Of a DNA stretch of 14,762 bases, positions 7,462-13,732 are shown one piece after another. A program made the translations under genes and the position numbers. The notes beneath the pieces are model-generated. The model searched no databases. It worked only from the letters and a program-made list of their open reading frames with translations, and was not told where the DNA came from. Numbering within the stretch: the stretch's first letter is position 1; every line of letters starts with the position of its first letter. The DNA is from CALMJB01 sp963977945. GTDB lineage: Bacteria > Actinomycetota > Actinomycetes > Nanopelagicales > Nanopelagicaceae. The stretch spans positions 1 through 14,762 of the forward strand of contig CAXBQO010000017.1 in the NCBI GenBank assembly GCA_963977945.1, read 5' to 3'.

Positions 7462-7467
7462 ACACTA
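7462..7467 (-). promoter_or_regulatory. Tentative -10 box upstream of glpR
   Basis: TAGTGT lies 8 bases before the ATG at 7451-7453. Neither the ATG nor the upstream GTG has a Shine-Dalgarno. The spacing is 2 bases longer than in the clearer cases, so this is uncertain. Confidence 0.25.
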
Positions 7468-7518
7468 AATCTAATTGCGGTAAAAAATGGGGATTTAAAG
7501 CAGTTGTCGCTAAAAAAT

Positions 7519-8082
7519 CTATTGGATTTTTGGATTCTCCAAAATATAAACCATGTGATCACGCCACTGCCCAGCGATATGCAAATAGTTCTTTCGCTCA
7601 CCTTCGAATGTATAACCGGCCTTGATAGCTACTTTTTTAGAAGCTTCATTTTCTGGTCGCATTGCAATCTCGATTCGATGTAATTTCAATTTTGAAAACG
7701 CATACTCAGATACCAATTGCACCGCTTTTGTGGTTAAACCTTTTCCGGAAAAACGTTTATCAATCCAGTAACCAATATGGGCTCCGCGCATAGCACCGTA
7801 AGTGATTCCGCCTAAAGTAATTTGCCCAATAAATTTAGATTTTCGCCCTTGCTTTGTAAACATACCGAAAGATATTGATCGACCCGCTCGTTGTTCTCGT
7901 TTTAAGACTTTAACCATCTGGAAAAACGATGGTGCGCCTAAAATTAAATCAACTTTTGGTTTTGTTGCTTCCCACGGAGTTAACCATTCTCGATTTTCAT
8001 TCCTAACTTCATCCCAGGAAAATTTATCTAAATAAGAAATGGGTTTTAGTAATAAGTCTTGAGATTCAAGTTTTATAGTCAA
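7519..8082 (-). CDS. rimJ: RimJ/RimL-type GNAT protein N-acetyltransferase
   Basis: A 187-residue GNAT acetyltransferase of the RimJ type, which uses acetyl-CoA to acetylate protein N-termini (ribosomal protein S5 in E. coli). The N-terminal part has the actinobacterial pattern V-R-N-E-N-R-E-W-L-T-P-W-E-A-T at 26-40. The acetyl-CoA loop is R-F-S-G-K-G-L at 110-116, followed by L-H-R-I-E-I at 134-139 and N-E-A-S-K-K-V-A at 145-152. The start is TTG, 2 bp after the glp stop codon with no strong ribosome site, so it is probably translated by coupling to glp. The actual substrate is unknown. Its constant place between glp and glpR in actinobacteria suggests a link to division proteins, but that is inference from position only. 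Confidence 0.85.
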   Translation of the reverse strand: MTIKLESQDLLLKPISYLDKFSWDEVRNENREWLTPWEATKPKVDLILGAPSFFQMVKVLKREQRAGRSISFGMFTKQGRKSKFIGQITLGGITYGAMRGAHIGYWIDKRFSGKGLTTKAVQLVSEYAFSKLKLHRIEIAMRPENEASKKVAIKAGYTFEGERKNYLHIAGQWRDHMVYILENPKIQ

Positions 8083-8084
8083 AG

Positions 8085-9056
8085 TTATCGATCTAACTCA
8101 ATTAGTTCTAAAGTATCGCCAATTTTAATTTGTTTGGTTTTACTTACTAATTTCAATAAATGTGTTGCTTTTGCAAACAGAGCAAAATCATCGGTTGCAG
8201 TGATTACCTCTATTTTTCCAGATGAATCTATGTACACCGGAATCAATCCGCCAAAGTGTGGTTGTTCATTTAAACCTGCAACATCTAAATTAAAGTTTGC
8301 CTTTAAATTTATTATTTGATTGGTATAGCTCTTAGCGTTCAGCATTTTTTCAATCATCGGTTTCATAAAAAGCAATGCTGCGGTAAAACTTATAACCGGT
8401 TCACCCGGAAGAGTTAGCACTGGAACTTTATCTGCCCCAATTTGGCCGTAATTAAATCTGCCATTTTGGCTAGATTGAATTCGAAAAGTTCTGATTTCAC
8501 CTATCTGCATTAATACATCAGTTATTAGCGAAAATGAGTCATCATTAACCTCACCACTGATAATTAAAAGATCAGCACGTACCAACTGATCTTCAATAAT
8601 TAACTTTAAATTCTGTGGATCTTTTGCAATGGAATGAACTCTGAATGCCTTAGCACCGCAATCTCGAGCCAATGTAGTTAGCATCCAAGAATTGCTTTCA
8701 AATTCTGGTGAAAAATCTTCGGAAAAATCTGAACTATCCAGCACGCCGCGGGCAGCCTGCGAGCCAGGAGAAATTAAGTCTGCTCCGGCAGACAAAACCA
8801 CAACCCTTGGATGTGGCCTTGCGGGTAAGTGATCTAATCCAAAGCTTGCCGCTAATCCGACCTCTTTTGGGCCAATTCTTTTTCCAGCGGGCAAAATAAT
8901 TTCATCATCTATTAATAGATTTGATGCCAAGGTTGCACCGTGAGCATCCATTAACGGTAAGTCCAACGCAGATAACGGATGAATTGCCTCAAGCATCATC
9001 GAAAGTGCTTGATCTACATCAAGCAAATCTGAATCTGCATTTTCACTTAAAAGCAC
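8085..9056 (-). CDS. glp: Degenerate MoeA-like protein (Glp type, gephyrin-like)
   Basis: A MoeA/gephyrin E-domain homologue of 323 residues, about 80-100 shorter than MoeA. The MoeA start is recognisable (D-V-D-Q-A-L at 13-18, L-M-D-A-H-G-A-T-L-A at 35-44), but the text then jumps to the P-A-G-K-R-I-G-P-K-E-V-G-L stretch (56-68), so the segment with the S-A-M-D-G-Y-A motif and most of domain II is absent. Later motifs are altered: S-A-G-A-D-L (89-94) for S-T-G-D-E-L, S-G-E-V-N-D-D (167-173) for S-G-G-V-S-x-G-D, and T-L-P-G-E-P (215-220) for G-L-P-G-N-P. Domains III and IV appear retained. Molybdenum insertion is therefore unlikely; a scaffold role with GlpR and FtsZ, as described for corynebacterial Glp, fits better. 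GTG start, leaderless promoter. MoeA-like identity is firm; role is inferred. Confidence 0.8.
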   Translation of the reverse strand: MLLSENADSDLLDVDQALSMMLEAIHPLSALDLPLMDAHGATLASNLLIDDEIILPAGKRIGPKEVGLAASFGLDHLPARPHPRVVVLSAGADLISPGSQAARGVLDSSDFSEDFSPEFESNSWMLTTLARDCGAKAFRVHSIAKDPQNLKLIIEDQLVRADLLIISGEVNDDSFSLITDVLMQIGEIRTFRIQSSQNGRFNYGQIGADKVPVLTLPGEPVISFTAALLFMKPMIEKMLNAKSYTNQIINLKANFNLDVAGLNEQPHFGGLIPVYIDSSGKIEVITATDDFALFAKATHLLKLVSKTKQIKIGDTLELIELDR

Positions 9057-9062
9057 CCATAA

Positions 9063-9068
9063 ACCTTA
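9063..9068 (-). promoter_or_regulatory. Candidate -10 box for leaderless glp
   Basis: TAAGGT followed by TTATGG and then the GTG at 9054-9056. An ATG at 9058-9060 is out of frame and closes after five codons, which also favours the GTG. No clear -35. Confidence 0.5.
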
Positions 9069-9120
9069 TCTAAATCATCAATACCTATTCGGGATTTACT
9101 GCCTAGATAAGTTAATTAAT

Positions 9121-9126
9121 TAGAGT
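9121..9126 (+). promoter_or_regulatory. Candidate -10 box for leaderless fthC
   Basis: TAGAGT followed by TGCGTA and then the ATG at 9133. It shares the 76-bp intergenic region with the divergent glp promoter. No Shine-Dalgarno and no clear -35. Confidence 0.5.
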
Positions 9127-9132
9127 TGCGTA

Positions 9133-9720
9133 ATGGGTAACACACTCTCTGGTAACTCTGAGCCGGCTAAAAATCAATTGCGAATCAAGATTCGTACGCA
9201 ACGCAAAACACTTTCAACCGCTCAAACTAAAACTGAATTTTCCCAAAAAATTATTACTGAATTTTTACAGAATTCAAAAGTAAAAACTGCCAAGAAAATC
9301 GCCACTTTTATTCCTACTCCACATGAACCAAATATCTCAGTGCTTCACCAGCAACTAATTAAAAATGGCTGCGCTCTTTACGCCCCAAAAATTAAAGCCC
9401 AAGATTTATTGTGGGGTGATTACTTTGGAAACCTGAATGAATTAGAACTAAATGGTTCGATTCTTGAACCTAAAACTACCCGGCAAGAAAATATAAATTT
9501 CGATTTGATTCTGGTTCCAGCATTAGCGATAGATATTTTTGGAAATCGGTTAGGTCAAGGTGGTGGCTATTTTGACCGCATGCTTAAGCAAAGCCAAGCC
9601 TTTAAAGTCGCAGTGATTTTTGATACTGAATTTTTAACGGAAAAAATTCCGACGCAGGCACACGATGAAAGTGTTGATGCGGTTTTAACCCCAAATAAAT
9701 TTCAACTAATAAATATTTAA
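9133..9720 (+). CDS. fthC: 5-formyltetrahydrofolate cyclo-ligase
   Basis: Converts 5-formyl-THF to 5,10-methenyl-THF using ATP, recycling a stored or inhibitory folate into the one-carbon pool. The 195 residues show the family pattern: basic N-terminal helix with R-x-x-x-K substrate contacts (20-25), F-I-P-T-P-H-E-P at 59-66, a W-G-D motif at 94-96, E-P-K near 112-114, D-L-I-L-V-P-A at 124-130, the glycine-rich ATP loop G-Q-G-G-G-Y-F-D-R at 141-149, and H-D-E-S-V-D near 177-182. The ATG start follows a TAGAGT box by 6 bases. It is divergent from glp; in mycobacteria the same gene lies opposite galU-moeA1-rimJ, but galU is absent here. Its TAA stop shares a TTAA with the stop of the convergent acyl-CoA dehydrogenase gene. 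Confidence 0.9.
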   Translation: MGNTLSGNSEPAKNQLRIKIRTQRKTLSTAQTKTEFSQKIITEFLQNSKVKTAKKIATFIPTPHEPNISVLHQQLIKNGCALYAPKIKAQDLLWGDYFGNLNELELNGSILEPKTTRQENINFDLILVPALAIDIFGNRLGQGGGYFDRMLKQSQAFKVAVIFDTEFLTEKIPTQAHDESVDAVLTPNKFQLINI

Positions 9721-10856
9721 AGCGTCTCTAAATTTCTAGCCATCACCAATCTTTGAATCTGATTGGTGCCTTCATAAATTTGAGTTAATTTCGCATCTCG
9801 CATCATTCGCTCTACTGGATAATCATTTACATATCCATATCCGCCCAAAACCTGTACCGCATCGGTGGTTACCTGCATTGCCACATCTGTTGCAAAACAT
9901 TTACATGCGGCTGAATAGAAAGTTAAGTCGCTCTCGCCTCGCTCACTTTTTACCGCTGCGGCGTAAGTTAATTGTCTTGCCGCTGCAATCTGCATTGCCA
10001 TATTGGCCAACATAAATTGCACCGCTTGAAAATCAAATATTTCTTTTCCAAACTGTTTACGTTCGTGAGCATATTTTTTTGCAATTTCAAAAGCACCTTG
10101 TGCAATACCAACCGCCTGTGCCGCGATCGTTATTCGAGTGTGATCTAGGGTTTGCATTGCTATAGAAAATCCCGCACCTTCTTCTCCTAACAATCTATCT
10201 GCTGGTAATCGAACTTGATCAAAATAAACTTCACGAGTTGGTGAACCTTTAAAACCCATTTTCTTTTCTGGCGCACCAAAAGAAACTCCGGCATCAGATT
10301 TTTCAACAATGAACGCTGAAATTCCTTTAGCCCCTTTTGCCATATCGGTGCTTGCTAAAACAGTATAAAAATCTGAGATTCCGGCATTTGAAATCCATTT
10401 TTTGCTGCCAGATAACAACCAATCGTTTCCATCTTTTACCGCTTTGGTTTTCATCGCTGCGGCATCTGAGCCTGCATCAGATTCTGATAAACAATAAGAA
10501 AATCCTTGGCCCTTTGCTAGCGCAGATAAATATTTGGTTTTTTGTGATTGATTTCCGGCCAAAATAATCGGAACTGAACCTAATTTATTAACCGCCGGAA
10601 TCAATGATGATGCGGCACAAAATCTTGCTACCTCTTCAATAATTATGACAGTTGCTAATGCATCTGCTCCTTGCCCACCAAATTCAACTGGAACATGTGC
10701 GGCTGCAAATCCGGCATCTTGTAATGCTTTCGCCGCTTCAATTGGATAACGAGAATTTTGATCAACATCTGCAGCGTGGGGAGCAATTTGTTTTTCTGCT
10801 AAATCAGATATCGCCGAACGTAATTCTTCATATTCTGGGGCGAATAAAGATTCCAT
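9717..10856 (-). CDS. Acyl-CoA dehydrogenase
   Basis: FAD-dependent acyl-CoA dehydrogenase, which forms a 2,3-trans double bond in an acyl-CoA and passes electrons to electron-transfer flavoprotein. From the chosen ATG it has 379 residues, the standard length. Visible motifs (numbered from that ATG) are the flavin-contacting S-E-S-D-A-G-S-D at 124-131, the R-K-Q-F-G-K-x-I stretch near 266-273, the Q-V-L-G-G-Y-G-Y motif at 335-342, and I-Y-E-G-T-N-Q-I-Q near 360-368 whose glutamate (E362) is the catalytic base. Longer starts at ATG 10931 or TTG 10949 would overlap the upstream ctaG gene by 43 bases or more; the ATG at 10854-10856 lies 6 bases after a TATGAT box. Substrate chain length cannot be told. 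Branched- or short-chain acyl-CoA from amino-acid or fatty-acid breakdown is likely. Confidence 0.9.
   Translation of the reverse strand: MESLFAPEYEELRSAISDLAEKQIAPHAADVDQNSRYPIEAAKALQDAGFAAAHVPVEFGGQGADALATVIIIEEVARFCAASSLIPAVNKLGSVPIILAGNQSQKTKYLSALAKGQGFSYCLSESDAGSDAAAMKTKAVKDGNDWLLSGSKKWISNAGISDFYTVLASTDMAKGAKGISAFIVEKSDAGVSFGAPEKKMGFKGSPTREVYFDQVRLPADRLLGEEGAGFSIAMQTLDHTRITIAAQAVGIAQGAFEIAKKYAHERKQFGKEIFDFQAVQFMLANMAMQIAAARQLTYAAAVKSERGESDLTFYSAACKCFATDVAMQVTTDAVQVLGGYGYVNDYPVERMMRDAKLTQIYEGTNQIQRLVMARNLETL
9744..9768. other. Perfect 8-bp inverted repeat just past the fthC stop codon
   Basis: CACCAATC (9744-9751) and GATTGGTG (9761-9768) flank a 9-base loop, 24 bases after the fthC stop and inside the last codons of the acyl-CoA dehydrogenase gene. 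No T run follows on either strand, so it is not a classic terminator. It may be a transcript-end hairpin or a coincidence of a conserved protein stretch (G-T-N-Q-I-Q-R-L-V). Confidence 0.4.
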
Positions 10857-10862
10857 ACCTAA

Positions 10863-10868
10863 ATCATA
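10863..10868 (-). promoter_or_regulatory. Candidate -10 box for leaderless acyl-CoA dehydrogenase
   Basis: TATGAT, one mismatch from the TATAAT consensus, is followed by TTAGGT and the ATG at 10854-10856. It sits in the 31-bp gap after the ctaG stop codon and is one reason to prefer this start over upstream ones. Confidence 0.5.
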
Positions 10869-10887
10869 TTCTGAGAATGTAATTGAT

Positions 10888-12744
10888 TCATTTTCTATTT
10901 TTCTTGCGAGATTGTTGGTCTTTTTCGCCATTAGTTGTCTTTTGATCAAGTACTGAAAGTTGTGCCAAGTATTTGTTGTACTTTGCTAAATCGTCATCTT
11001 CGCCCATTGCAGCAGCCCGTTCGGCCGCTCTATCGATTCTGCGAGTTTCATTACGATCACTTCGAAGCCACTGCATAAAAACCGCAATCAGTGCCAACAA
11101 AATTGGAATTTCGCTCAAAGCCCAGCCTATGGAACCGCCTAATTTTTGGTCAGCTAAATAATCACCCCACCAAGGTCTTTGTAAACCTTGGAAATATCCA
11201 CCGTCTAATTGGGTTGTAGCTGAAAGTAATCCGATTGAGAAAAATGCGTGAATACTCATAGCCGCAAACAAAATTATTATTTTTACAATGTGTGGCACTG
11301 TGACTGGCAGCGGATCAGTTCCGATTATTACTTGATAAAAAAGTAAACCCGCAAATAAAAAATGCAGATTCATAAATATATGGCCGATATGCGCTCCCAT
11401 TAGATCACCAAATAATTGCGTGAAGTACAAAACAAAAAGCGAGCCATCAAATATTGCTAAAGCAATTACTGGATTTGAAATTACTTTGGTGAAAGGGGAA
11501 TGTAGGAAATTTATAAACATTCCTCGCACGCCGCGTTCATCTTTAACTCGACCGATGGGAAGTGTGCGCAATGCCAATGTAACTGGGGAGCTAAGCACAA
11601 TTGCTATTGGCGCAATCATTCCAATAATCATGTGCGCCATCATGTGAAAAGAGAATGCAAAGTTTGCATAAACCCCAATACCGCCGCTAGTTGCGTAATC
11701 AATAAGTGAGATTCCGACTGCAAATAAAATAGTTTTACTAAGGGGCCATTTATCTCCCCGACGACTTAAGACCAAAACGCCTCGAATATATAAAGCAACT
11801 GCAAAAATTAAAATTCCCAAAATCACACCATCTGCTTGGTAACTCCAGAAAATTCGGCTCAATGTTGGTGCATCTGGCATCGGTATTCCAACTTGAAGTA
11901 GCGCAGGGTCTGCTTGAGCTAATTTTGTATTCACATTTGGCGGCTGTATTTGCGTTAACCAATTGCCAATCACCGAAATAAAAATCAAAACAAATATTTC
12001 AGCAGGAATCAAGCTACTTGAATTAAACCTGCTTGATGTTGAAATTTTTTTACGATTCATAACCGCTAATGACAAAGCAAAAAGTGTTAAAACAATTTTT
12101 AAAATTACTAATAAACCGTATTTTGAAAACCAATCCTTTGAAAATCCCAACCGAATCAGAGAATTAATAACACCGGTAATCACAACAGTGGTTGCTACCC
12201 AAAGCAGTAAATTGTGTATGCGATTAAATGAGAGTTTTCGCTCTGGTTCGGATATTGCTTGCCAGCCTATTAATGACGAGATCCATAAAGTTAATGCCAG
12301 TACATGAAATAAGAGTGTGCCGGTGGCTAAACCGTGATTTCCCAACCCCGAGCTGTGACTTTGGAAAATTGGTGCTGCGATTGCGGCTAGGGAAACTATA
12401 AATCCAAAAAAGCTGCCGGAATTTTTTGAATAATTAAATAACAAACCCATGAAAATTAATACCAAAGCAACTAAATAACTTTTTCCCAAATCGGTCAGAG
12501 TTAAATATGACCAAGTGGCTGTCACATCAAAACTCTTCTGATTAATAATTTCACCTGCGGTGATGAATGTAAAAATTAGAGTCGTCAGCCACCAAAGCAA
12601 TAAAGATAATTTAATTTTAGAATTCCAGTTTTTACCTTGAATCAAACCAGCTTTATCAATGCGAAAAAAGGTATTTGCTAACGTCAAGCCAATTGCTACA
12701 AATGCAAAAATAAACATCGCGCTCTTTGAAAGCGTTAGTAGCAA
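10888..12744 (-). CDS. CopD-CtaG fusion membrane protein (copper transport / cytochrome c oxidase assembly)
   Basis: A 618-residue polytopic membrane protein joining a CopD-like copper-transport domain (about 1-270) to a CtaG/caa3-type oxidase assembly domain (about 295-565), a fusion typical of actinobacteria. The CopD part has the histidines H130, H137 and H147 around a membrane helix; the CtaG part has H367 and H371 in F-H-M-M-A-H, H452, H455 and H461 in H-I-G-H-I-F-M-N-L-H, and H499. A charged cytoplasmic tail follows (560-618) with R-A-A-E-R-A-A-A-M-G-E-D-D-D, also common in the family. The TTG start lies 6 bases after an AGG and 12 bp after copC, so copC and this gene form an operon. 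The likely job is supplying copper to the CuA/CuB centres of cytochrome oxidase. Confidence 0.87.
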   Translation of the reverse strand: MLLTLSKSAMFIFAFVAIGLTLANTFFRIDKAGLIQGKNWNSKIKLSLLLWWLTTLIFTFITAGEIINQKSFDVTATWSYLTLTDLGKSYLVALVLIFMGLLFNYSKNSGSFFGFIVSLAAIAAPIFQSHSSGLGNHGLATGTLLFHVLALTLWISSLIGWQAISEPERKLSFNRIHNLLLWVATTVVITGVINSLIRLGFSKDWFSKYGLLVILKIVLTLFALSLAVMNRKKISTSSRFNSSSLIPAEIFVLIFISVIGNWLTQIQPPNVNTKLAQADPALLQVGIPMPDAPTLSRIFWSYQADGVILGILIFAVALYIRGVLVLSRRGDKWPLSKTILFAVGISLIDYATSGGIGVYANFAFSFHMMAHMIIGMIAPIAIVLSSPVTLALRTLPIGRVKDERGVRGMFINFLHSPFTKVISNPVIALAIFDGSLFVLYFTQLFGDLMGAHIGHIFMNLHFLFAGLLFYQVIIGTDPLPVTVPHIVKIIILFAAMSIHAFFSIGLLSATTQLDGGYFQGLQRPWWGDYLADQKLGGSIGWALSEIPILLALIAVFMQWLRSDRNETRRIDRAAERAAAMGEDDDLAKYNKYLAQLSVLDQKTTNGEKDQQSRKKNRK

Positions 12745-12756
12745 GATTTACCTACG

Positions 12757-13368
12757 TTATCTGCCAAAAGTTTTTCGTTTTGATTTTGGTTTTGGCTGAG
12801 TTGGAATTTTTTTAACATTTTTAACCTGCCGACCGAAATTGCGTCTGGCAAATCTTGATAACCAAATCATTACAAAGAAGGCAAAAATCATCATTGCAAT
12901 AACAATTAAATCTGTCATTCGATTTGGATTTTGATTTAGTCCATTCTCGCCAGTCGTGGTGTCGGTGTTTGGATCTAAAGTCGCCGGCGCATTAAATAAA
13001 AATGTAAAACTTCCGGTGACTGGAACATCATTAACCGCAACCAACGTGTAGCTAACGGTATAAATTCCAGATTTGGTGAGGGGCTTTAATCCAATAATTA
13101 AATTGGCTCCCTGCGCTTCGACCGTTCCATCACTTATTTTTTTGCCAATTGGATCAGTCACTACTGCCTCGCTGCCGTTGGCATCAAGTTGAGCATTGGC
13201 AGTCAATGTAATTGCATCTGGCGCAATATTTATTACCGCACCAGATCGTGGATTTGATTCGATGAGTGAGGTCGCGTGCGCGCTAGCCGGGTTGAATAGA
13301 AAAACTGCAACTACCAGAAAAATACCCAATATTCTTTTTAACAGAATGTGAATCGTTGGCTTTTTCAT
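12757..13368 (-). CDS. copC: CopC-domain exported protein with C-terminal membrane anchor
   Basis: A 203-residue protein with a signal peptide (K-K at 2-3, hydrophobic 12-26, A-S-A cleavage site at 28-30), a CopC-like beta-barrel domain (31-126), a low-complexity linker, one membrane helix (about 153-170) and a strongly basic tail. The mature chain would begin with H31, the histidine that binds Cu(II) with its amino group in CopC. The second copper motif, usually D-G-H-P-V-x-G, reads N-D-V-P-V-T-G at 113-119, so the aspartate and histidine ligands are replaced. The family fold motif G-S-F-T-F (119-123) is intact. Co-transcription with the CopD-CtaG gene suggests a role in periplasm-side copper handling, perhaps as a partner protein rather than a strong copper binder. 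The start is ATG with a modest AGAG ribosome site. Confidence 0.85.
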   Translation of the reverse strand: MKKPTIHILLKRILGIFLVVAVFLFNPASAHATSLIESNPRSGAVINIAPDAITLTANAQLDANGSEAVVTDPIGKKISDGTVEAQGANLIIGLKPLTKSGIYTVSYTLVAVNDVPVTGSFTFLFNAPATLDPNTDTTTGENGLNQNPNRMTDLIVIAMMIFAFFVMIWLSRFARRNFGRQVKNVKKIPTQPKPKSKRKTFGR

Positions 13369-13398
13369 GGTTATCTCTGTGCTCTTTTCTAAAATGTG

Positions 13399-13404
13399 AT
13401 TCTA
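13399..13404 (-). promoter_or_regulatory. Possible -10 box for copC
   Basis: TAGAAT on the minus strand lies about 30 bases before the copC ATG, giving a short leader that contains an AGAG sequence 6-8 bases before the start. No good -35 was found. Unlike most promoters here this would be a leadered transcript. Confidence 0.3.
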
Positions 13405-13418
13405 TTCCATTTTGTAAA

Positions 13419-13424
13419 TAAACT
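13419..13424 (+). promoter_or_regulatory. Possible -10 box for fmdB
   Basis: TAAACT ends 8 bases before the fmdB ATG, and no Shine-Dalgarno is present between them. A leaderless or nearly leaderless message is likely; the spacing is longer than the 6 bases seen elsewhere. Confidence 0.3.
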
Positions 13425-13432
13425 AGAACTCT

Positions 13433-13732
13433 ATGCCTACCTATCAATATCAATGCACAAAATGCGATTTAGTCTTTGAAAAAGTGCAGAGTTTTAATGA
13501 TGAACCCTGGAAAGACTGCATTGAATGTCAATCACCAGTCAGAAAATTATTTAACAATGTTGGTGTAGTTTTTAAAGGCAGTGGCTTTTATAAAACTGAT
13601 TCACGTAAAAAACCTGAGTCAAAAACCAAAGGTGAATCAAAGAGTGAACCAAAGCCAGAAACTAAAACTGATAAAAAGTCTGCCGGTACTGAAACCAAAT
13701 CAACACCGAAGCCAACTTCAAAATCAGATTAA
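13433..13732 (+). CDS. FmdB-family zinc-ribbon protein with disordered tail (Ruc-like)
   Basis: A 99-residue protein with an FmdB zinc ribbon at its start: M-P-T-Y-Q-Y-x-C-x-x-C gives C8 and C11, and C29-x-x-C32 completes the four zinc ligands. The ribbon ends in the family stretch F-K-G-S-G-F-Y-K-T-D (47-56). From about 57 to the end the chain is nearly all Lys, Ser, Glu, Thr, Pro and Gly, so it should be disordered and basic. Mycobacterium tuberculosis Rv0991c (Ruc), a redox-regulated holdase chaperone next to the fthC gene, has the same layout; here fmdB is separated from fthC by three genes. Chaperone function is inferred from that similarity. The start is ATG. Its TAA stop shares a TTAA with the convergent tetR gene. 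Confidence 0.85.
   Translation: MPTYQYQCTKCDLVFEKVQSFNDEPWKDCIECQSPVRKLFNNVGVVFKGSGFYKTDSRKKPESKTKGESKSEPKPETKTDKKSAGTETKSTPKPTSKSD

Noticed and set aside
7463..7465. GTG start for glpR, adding four residues
   Set aside because: No ribosome site and no -10 at six bases; the ATG at 7451-7453 matches the usual SepX/GlpR N-terminus.
8085..9056. Frameshifted or assembly-damaged moeA pseudogene
   Set aside because: The frame is open throughout, the C-terminal domain is present, and the altered motifs lie in the retained part, so a real shortened protein is more likely than damage.
11963..12307. A 114-codon open frame antisense to the CopD-CtaG gene
   Set aside because: It lies wholly opposite a membrane-protein gene whose codon pattern readily leaves such frames; no domain seen.
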